Shown here one piece after another: positions 5,743 to 10,647 of a DNA stretch of 10,647 nucleotides (the first letter of the stretch is position 1; every line of letters begins with the position of its first letter). This stretch comes from CAYTUI01 sp964441335 (lineage in GTDB: Bacteria; Patescibacteriota; Patescibacteriia; UBA1558; 2-01-FULL-52-15). The notes beneath the pieces were generated by a model that saw nothing but the letters and a program-made list of their open reading frames with translations, searched no databases and was not told where the DNA came from. Position numbers and translations under genes: made by a program. The DNA lies in the NCBI GenBank assembly GCA_964441335.1, contig CAYTUI010000039.1:1-10647 (forward strand). Reading direction: 5' to 3'.

Positions 5743-5770
5743 GCAGTGATTTATATTTAACAACATATCT

Positions 5771-6814
5771 ATGCCAACCCAAGATTTAATACGGCAAATT
5801 GAGCAGAATCGCGGCTCTAAGGTTATAACCTATATCACAGGAGATCGGCCTGGGCCTGTTAATGCTCGTATTGCTATGGATATCATCCCCATCTTTAGCC
5901 AGCAATTAAGGGCTATGGGCAAGGTTGATAAGATCGACCTGTTTTTATACAGTATGGGCGGCGATACTTTAGTTCCTTGGAGGCTGGTGTCTATGATCAG
6001 GGAATACTGCAATAAGTTTTCCGTTTTGATACCCTATAAAGCTCACAGCGCGGCTACCATGGTTGCTTTAGGTGCTGATGAAATATTGATGACCGACTTG
6101 TCTGAAATTTCTCCCATAGATCCGTCTACCGCTAATGTCTTTAATCCGATTGATCCGAAAAATCCGAACAGTAGAATCCCCATTTCAGTTGAAGATGTGA
6201 TGGCCTATTTTGATCTTGCCAAAAACAAGTTTGGTATTAAGAATGACGCGGAGTTAGCGCAGATTTTTAATAAGTTTGTTGAAGCTAACCCTCAAATTCA
6301 TCCATTAGCTCTAGGCAACATCAACCGGACTTATAATTTAATTCGTAAAATTGCTGAACGTTTATTAAAGAGTCATGCCAATCCCCTTGCACCAGATAAA
6401 ATAGAGGAGATTGTTGAAGAGTTAACGGGTAAATCTTACTCCCATCAATATTATATTGGTCGCAAAGAGGCTAAAGATGATCTGGGCTTGGCTACCGTTG
6501 TTAACGCTCCAGAGGATTTGGGTAAATTGATGTCTGGCCTGTATGAAGAGTATAAAAAGGAAATGCAGTTGTCTGAATCCCAATGGAGTCCGGAAGCTGA
6601 ATTAGGTGATAATGTTTCTCAAGCTGTTAAGCCTTATAAAATTGCTATGGTTGAGAGAGCTGATAGCTCTAATTACTATGAGTTAGAGATGGAGTTCAAG
6701 AGACAACAGGTCAACATAACTCAACAAACTCCCCAGGGTCCAACACAGATCTCTCAAGAACAAACCCCATGGAGAGTTTTTAAGCAGGGGTGGATATCAG
6801 TAAAAAATGAGTAA
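5771..6814 (+). CDS. SDH_sah-family serine protease (ClpP/crotonase fold)
   Basis: This 347-aa protein resembles the serine dehydrogenase proteinase family (SDH_sah, ClpP-like fold), related to the SppA and ClpP peptidases. FLYSMGGD (residues 58-65) matches the glycine-rich oxyanion segment. KAHSAATM (90-97) presents the likely nucleophile Ser93 after a short helix, and SEISPIDPST (111-120) resembles the conserved PIDP loop of the fold. His225, in SHQYYIGRKEAKDDLGL, is a further candidate catalytic residue. No signal peptide or membrane segment is visible, so it is probably cytosolic. The C-terminal 60 residues are Gln-rich and probably flexible. The natural substrate is unknown. The start lacks an SD sequence. 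Its stop overlaps the start of the next gene by 8 bases, a sign of translational coupling to a membrane protein. Confidence 0.85.
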   Translation: MPTQDLIRQIEQNRGSKVITYITGDRPGPVNARIAMDIIPIFSQQLRAMGKVDKIDLFLYSMGGDTLVPWRLVSMIREYCNKFSVLIPYKAHSAATMVALGADEILMTDLSEISPIDPSTANVFNPIDPKNPNSRIPISVEDVMAYFDLAKNKFGIKNDAELAQIFNKFVEANPQIHPLALGNINRTYNLIRKIAERLLKSHANPLAPDKIEEIVEELTGKSYSHQYYIGRKEAKDDLGLATVVNAPEDLGKLMSGLYEEYKKEMQLSESQWSPEAELGDNVSQAVKPYKIAMVERADSSNYYELEMEFKRQQVNITQQTPQGPTQISQEQTPWRVFKQGWISVKNE

Positions 6815-7394
6815 AGCTGTTATCAAGGATAATTTGTCAATATCGGGGGGGCGGGAGTCGACGCGGGCCTCCTTGAATTCGGATGAGTCTTTGGGCGATG
6901 TAAAATATCCGGTTACTGGGCTAAATTCTTCTCAGAGTCAAAGTTCTGATTGGGTTGAATCCAAGCTCAGAGAATCGGAGGAGAAAACGCAAAAGGATAT
7001 TGAGGCCGGACTAAGTAAATTTAATGATAAAGCCGAAACTTTATTAGAGCAATTTAGTTCAAAATTAATAGAGCTGAAGAAAGATTTTGATCACGATATA
7101 GCTAAACAAAATGGAATCATGTATGCATTAACTACTGTTGTAATTGTAGGATTTTTTGCCATAGCTGTTAGCTTCTACACAACCAACCAGAGCATAGCGG
7201 CTGAAGCAAAAGCATCTATGTTAAACAATTCCTCATCATTTTTACAGGCTTTTAGTGATATGCAGAATACGAATAGTCAAATAGGTGACTTATATAGCGA
7301 TATTTTAGATAAGTATGAATCACTGAAAGATCGAATCATGGATTTGAATCTGGAATTCAATGGTTTGAAGGCTAGGAATGTATACCTAAAATAA
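6807..7394 (+). CDS. single-pass membrane protein with coiled coils, coupled to the protease
   Basis: This 195-aa protein is of unrecognised family. Residues 1-50 are Ser-rich and probably disordered. Residues 50-100 are a charged helical segment (WVESKLRESEEKTQKDIEAG onward). One transmembrane helix spans about 104-124 (YALTTVVIVGFFAIAVSFYT), and residues 125-195 form a second helical region (DLYSDILDKYESLKDRIMDL). Both flanks look coiled-coil-forming. Its ATG lies within the end of the protease gene (shared ATGAGTAA), with no separate ribosome site, so it is translated after the protease. I infer that it may anchor or regulate the soluble protease at the membrane. The start region is unusually G-rich around 6845-6868 compared with the rest of the gene. 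A terminator follows 17 bases after the stop. Confidence 0.85.
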   Translation: MSKAVIKDNLSISGGRESTRASLNSDESLGDVKYPVTGLNSSQSQSSDWVESKLRESEEKTQKDIEAGLSKFNDKAETLLEQFSSKLIELKKDFDHDIAKQNGIMYALTTVVIVGFFAIAVSFYTTNQSIAAEAKASMLNNSSSFLQAFSDMQNTNSQIGDLYSDILDKYESLKDRIMDLNLEFNGLKARNVYLK

Positions 7395-7411
7395 TTTATC
7401 AAAGGCGAATT

Positions 7412-7441
7412 ACTCTCAGTTCTTGACGCTGGGAGTTTTTT
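7412..7441 (+). terminator. intrinsic terminator of the protease operon
   Basis: ACTCTCAG (7412-7419) pairs with CTGGGAGT (7429-7436), 8 pairs including one G-T, with a 9-base loop and a run of six T. Confidence 0.85.
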
Positions 7442-7451
7442 GTAGTACACT
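7423..7451 (+). promoter_or_regulatory. uvrA promoter embedded in the upstream terminator
   Basis: -35 TTGACG (7423-7428) lies in the terminator loop. A 17-base spacer leads to -10 TACACT (7446-7451). The predicted start near 7458 gives a leader of about 27 bases without an SD sequence. No LexA-type site is evident. Confidence 0.7.
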
Positions 7452-7484
7452 CTACGTTAGTCTATTTTTTTAAGTTTCTTCACA

Positions 7485-10334
7485 ATGTCCAAAAATATTG
7501 TTATCAAGGGCGCGCGGGTACATAATCTGAAGAATATTTCTTTAGAATTGCCCCGCGATAAATTTATTGTCATCACCGGTCTATCCGGCTCGGGTAAATC
7601 GTCTTTGGCTTTTGATACTATTTATGCTGAAGGTCAGCGACGCTACGTAGAATCACTGTCAGCTTATGCCAGGCAGTTTTTAGGTTTGATGGATAAGCCT
7701 GACGTTGATCAGATTGAAGGTTTATCACCGGCCATTGCCATTGATCAGAAGTCATCTTCCAGAAATCCCCGTTCAACTGTCGGCACAGTGACTGAAATAT
7801 ATGATTACTTAAGATTATTGTATGCCCGCATCGGTGTGCCGCACTGTCCTAATTGTGGACGACCGGTGAAACGCCAGTCGCAACAGCAAATGCGCGACCT
7901 TATTTTGACCTGGGGTAAAGATTCTAAAGAAACCAAGGTTCATTTATTAGCGCCAATCGTCCGTGATCAAAAAGGCGAGCACCGAAAATTGTTGGAAAAT
8001 GTCAAACAGTCCGGTTATACCAAGGTTCGGGTGGATGGCGAGCTGATGTCTATGGCTGACGCTTTGGATCTGAATTTGGATAAGCAAAAGAAACATACCA
8101 TAGATGTCATTGTGGACCGTTTGGAATTGGACGGCACGGCCGAGACCGATAAGCGTCTGGCCGCTTCTTTGGAAACAGCTCTGGATTTAGGTAACGGCAC
8201 AGTGATCGCCATGTTGCCTGATAAGAAAACTGAACAGATTTTAAGCGAAACTTTTTCCTGCCCGGTTTGTGGTATTAATTTACCACCGATTGAACCGCGT
8301 AATTTTTCCTTTAATTCACCACACGGCGCCTGTCCGGATTGTACCGGCTTAGGCTCTAAGTTAGAGGTTGATCCGAAATTGGTGATTCCCAATGAAAAAT
8401 TGACGATTGCCGAAGGCGCTATCAGACCCTGGACCAGAACAGCCTCCAGCCAGACCTGGTATTATCGTATTTTGGAGGCCGTAGCCAAAAAATACAACTT
8501 TTCTCTGGATGATCCAGTCAAGAACCTGACCAAAAAACAACTGGAAATTGTTCTCTATGGCACTGGTGACCAGACATATAAAATGGAATGGAACGGCGAA
8601 CGATTTACCGGCGACTTTAATTCTTCCTATGAAGGGGTAGTTAATAACTTGGAAAGACGCTATAAGGAAACCGACTCCGAATATATCAGAAGCGAGATTG
8701 AAAGGTATATGCGCATTTATGAATGTCCGACCTGTTTGGGTAAAAGACTTAAACCCGAAGCTTTAAGCGTTTTAGTTGATGAGAAAAATATCGCGCAGGC
8801 AACTGACTTGACGATTGAAGATTCACAAACCTTTTTCGGCGGTCTGGATAAAAAATTGTCTAAGAGAGATTTAACTATTGCCAAACAGATTTTGAAAGAG
8901 ATAAATTCCCGTTTGAAATTTTTATCTAATGTCGGCCTGGAATATTTAACCTTGAATAGAGGAGCGTCAACTTTGTCCGGTGGCGAAGCCCAACGTATCA
9001 GATTGGCTACACAGATTGGTTCTTCCTTGGTTGGCGTCGTTTATATCTTAGATGAACCGTCAATCGGTTTACATCAGCGCGATAATGATAAATTGATTGC
9101 CACTTTAAAGACTTTGCGCGACTTAGGTAATACGGTTATTGTGGTGGAGCATGATTTGGATACCATTTTGGCCGCTGATCATATTGTAGATATCGGGCCG
9201 GGTGCCGGAAAACACGGTGGCGAAGTAGTGGCCGAAGGTACTGCACAGCAAGTTGCCAAAGTTAAGAAATCTCTGACCGGTCAGTATATTTCCGGTAAGT
9301 TAAAATTGGATATTAATAAAAAATCGCGTAAAGGTAACGGTAAGATTTTGTCCATTATCGGCGCTGAAGAATTTAATTTAAAAAATATTGACGTTAATAT
9401 TCCGCTGGGTAAATTTGTCTGTCTGACCGGTGTTTCCGGTTCCGGCAAATCCACGTTAATGGTGGAAATTCTGGCCAAGGCTCTAGCCCAGCATTTTTTT
9501 AGAGCTAAAGATTTACCCGGTAAGCATAAAAAGATCGTCGGTCTGGAGCATTTAGATAAGGTGATTGATATTGATCAGTCGCCGATCGGCCGTACGCCCC
9601 GTTCCAATCCGGCCACTTACACCGGCGTCTTTACCTATATAAGAGATTTGTTTGCTTCTTTACCGGAAGCCAAAATTCGTGGCTATAAAGCCGGTCGTTT
9701 CAGCTTTAATGTTAAAGGTGGACGCTGTGAAGCCTGTCAGGGCGACGGTTTAACTAAAATAGAAATGAATTTTCTGCCGGATGTTTATGTGGAGTGCGAA
9801 GAATGTCATGGCCAGCGTTATAATCAGCAGGCTTTAGAAATTCATTACAAAGGCCAGAACATTTCCGATTTGTTAAGCATGACTGTTGAAGAAGCTATGA
9901 AGTTTTTCAGCAATATTCCCAATATTAATAATAAGCTCAAAACTCTGGTTGATGTCGGACTTGGATATATTCAGCTTGGTCAGTCGGCCACTACTTTATC
10001 CGGTGGCGAAGCGCAACGTATTAAATTGGCGACCGAATTATCACGTCGTTCAACCGGCAAGACTTTGTATATTCTGGACGAGCCGACCACTGGTCTGCAC
10101 TTTGTGGATGTGGAACGCTTACTGACTGTTTTACACCGCCTAGTTGATAAAGGTAATACTGTTTTGGTAATTGAACATAATATTGATGTCATTAAGACTG
10201 CCGACTGGATTATTGACTTGGGTCCTGAAGGCGGAGACAAAGGCGGCTATATTGTGGCCGAGGGGACAGCTAAAGAGGTGGCAGCCGTCAAGAAATCCTA
10301 TACCGGGCAGTACTTAAAAAGGACTTTGGGATAG
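7485..10334 (+). CDS. uvrA: UvrABC system protein A (excinuclease ATPase)
   Basis: UvrA is the dimeric ABC-type ATPase that scans DNA for damage and loads UvrB in nucleotide-excision repair. At 949 aa it is full length (E. coli 940). Both ATP sites are intact. Site one has Walker A GLSGSGKSS (33-41), signature LSGGEAQRIRLA and Walker B ILDEPSIGLH. Site two has GVSGSGKST, LSGGEAQRIKLA and ILDEPTTGLH. Zinc-binding pairs are visible: CPVC...CPDC (about 259-287) and CEAC...CEEC in the C-terminal half, plus CPNC near residue 122 and CPTC in the insertion region. SSSRNPRSTVGTVTEIYDYL and the second-half GRTPRSNPATYTGVF are typical UvrA segments. ATG 7485 has no SD sequence, as in uvrC. It is monocistronic from the promoter at 7423-7451. 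Confidence 0.98.
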   Translation: MSKNIVIKGARVHNLKNISLELPRDKFIVITGLSGSGKSSLAFDTIYAEGQRRYVESLSAYARQFLGLMDKPDVDQIEGLSPAIAIDQKSSSRNPRSTVGTVTEIYDYLRLLYARIGVPHCPNCGRPVKRQSQQQMRDLILTWGKDSKETKVHLLAPIVRDQKGEHRKLLENVKQSGYTKVRVDGELMSMADALDLNLDKQKKHTIDVIVDRLELDGTAETDKRLAASLETALDLGNGTVIAMLPDKKTEQILSETFSCPVCGINLPPIEPRNFSFNSPHGACPDCTGLGSKLEVDPKLVIPNEKLTIAEGAIRPWTRTASSQTWYYRILEAVAKKYNFSLDDPVKNLTKKQLEIVLYGTGDQTYKMEWNGERFTGDFNSSYEGVVNNLERRYKETDSEYIRSEIERYMRIYECPTCLGKRLKPEALSVLVDEKNIAQATDLTIEDSQTFFGGLDKKLSKRDLTIAKQILKEINSRLKFLSNVGLEYLTLNRGASTLSGGEAQRIRLATQIGSSLVGVVYILDEPSIGLHQRDNDKLIATLKTLRDLGNTVIVVEHDLDTILAADHIVDIGPGAGKHGGEVVAEGTAQQVAKVKKSLTGQYISGKLKLDINKKSRKGNGKILSIIGAEEFNLKNIDVNIPLGKFVCLTGVSGSGKSTLMVEILAKALAQHFFRAKDLPGKHKKIVGLEHLDKVIDIDQSPIGRTPRSNPATYTGVFTYIRDLFASLPEAKIRGYKAGRFSFNVKGGRCEACQGDGLTKIEMNFLPDVYVECEECHGQRYNQQALEIHYKGQNISDLLSMTVEEAMKFFSNIPNINNKLKTLVDVGLGYIQLGQSATTLSGGEAQRIKLATELSRRSTGKTLYILDEPTTGLHFVDVERLLTVLHRLVDKGNTVLVIEHNIDVIKTADWIIDLGPEGGDKGGYIVAEGTAKEVAAVKKSYTGQYLKRTLG

Positions 10335-10530
10335 TTACAACTGTTTAGGTAATAGTCAGTACTCAATAATCAATAAACAGACAATATTTAATTGTTAAGT
10401 TTTAATATTTAATATTATTTATTTGATATTGTTTGATTATTGTAAGTTTGGATATTGATTTTTTTATATAACGCCCGGTGGCTTTTTTATTTTGACCAAA
10501 TTCATAGTTACTAATCAATTTAAAAAAGGA
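10335..10530. other. AT-rich intergenic spacer after uvrA
   Basis: No coding frame of note is present. The spacer is dominated by repeated TTTAATATT-type and TTGAT-type words without a regular period. The only structured element is the small candidate terminator at 10473-10488. Confidence 0.6.
10473..10488 (+). terminator. weak candidate terminator for uvrA
   Basis: GCC-CGGT-GGC is followed by six T. The stem is only 3 bp unless a bulge is allowed, so this is tentative. No stronger uvrA terminator is present before the hairpin at 10532-10566. Confidence 0.35.
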
Positions 10531-10531
10531 A

Positions 10532-10571
10532 CCCCCTGCAGTGACACGAATGTCTGCTACAGGGGGCTTTT
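10532..10571. terminator. hairpin terminator near the right edge
   Basis: CCCCCTG (10532-10538) pairs with CAGGGGG (10560-10566), with an inner GACA-CGAA-TGTC stem. Rightward it is followed by CTTTT. Leftward it is followed by TTCCTTTTTT, the better T tract. It may end a leftward gene entering from beyond the window, or back up uvrA termination. Confidence 0.65.
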
Positions 10572-10647
10572 CGGTTGAGGAGGTTTGTCGCGTTCATGGT
10601 TCTGACAACTCTGGCGACGGCCTGTAGCCGAATAATATTTGTCGAAT

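Noticed and set aside
5407..5766. 119-codon leftward open frame over the 79-aa gene
   Set aside because: It runs through the strong terminator and the protease promoter, has no ribosome site, and lies antisense to a gene with good expression signals.
5771..6814. Reading the protease as a ClpP or SppA ortholog
   Set aside because: The length, absence of a signal anchor and Gln-rich tail fit the SDH_sah type better. ClpP is about 200 aa, and SppA normally has an N-terminal membrane segment.
8015..8392. 125-codon leftward open frame inside uvrA
   Set aside because: It lies antisense to highly conserved UvrA coding sequence, with no start signals.

Overview
The window looks like a chromosomal stretch from a candidate-phyla-radiation (Patescibacteria-type) bacterium. 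This assignment is an inference, not proven. It rests on three things: the main genes have no Shine-Dalgarno (SD) sequence, uvrC lacks its usual C-terminal helix-hairpin-helix domain, and one small secreted protein resembles a cupredoxin-like family I associate with that group. No ribosomal RNA, tRNA, CRISPR array, integrase or transposase is visible.

Layout. A leftward pair occupies 6-1094: a histidine-phosphatase (phosphoglycerate-mutase-like) gene followed by a small unknown gene, driven by a strong promoter near 1150-1176. A rightward unknown gene (1312-1749) converges on a leftward pair (1861-2926) that encodes a lipoprotein and a membrane-anchored beta-rich protein. Next come a 66-aa rightward gene with a near-consensus promoter (3128-3328) and, converging on it, uvrC (3391-5022, leftward). 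The gap upstream of uvrC (5041-5358) holds a short tandem repeat and two oppositely oriented copies of a REP-like hairpin element. After a 79-aa gene with a strong terminator (5359-5598) comes a two-gene unit (5771-7394): a ClpP-fold SDH_sah-type serine protease translationally overlapped with a single-pass membrane coiled-coil protein. A terminator that overlaps a promoter then leads into full-length uvrA (7485-10334). The last 300 bases are an AT-rich spacer, a hairpin and an undecidable gene edge.

Two gene styles are interleaved. uvrC, uvrA, the protease unit and the lipoprotein unit are comparatively AT-rich and lack SD sequences. The genes at 6-365, 399-1094, 1312-1749, 3128-3328 and 5359-5598 are visibly more GC-rich. 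Four of them have a textbook AGGAGG at 4-8 bases from the start and the fifth has a looser purine-rich site. The three rightward ones each end in their own hairpin. This is the pattern most worth following up. uvrA and uvrC are both nucleotide-excision-repair genes but are on opposite strands and separately promoted. uvrB is not in the window.
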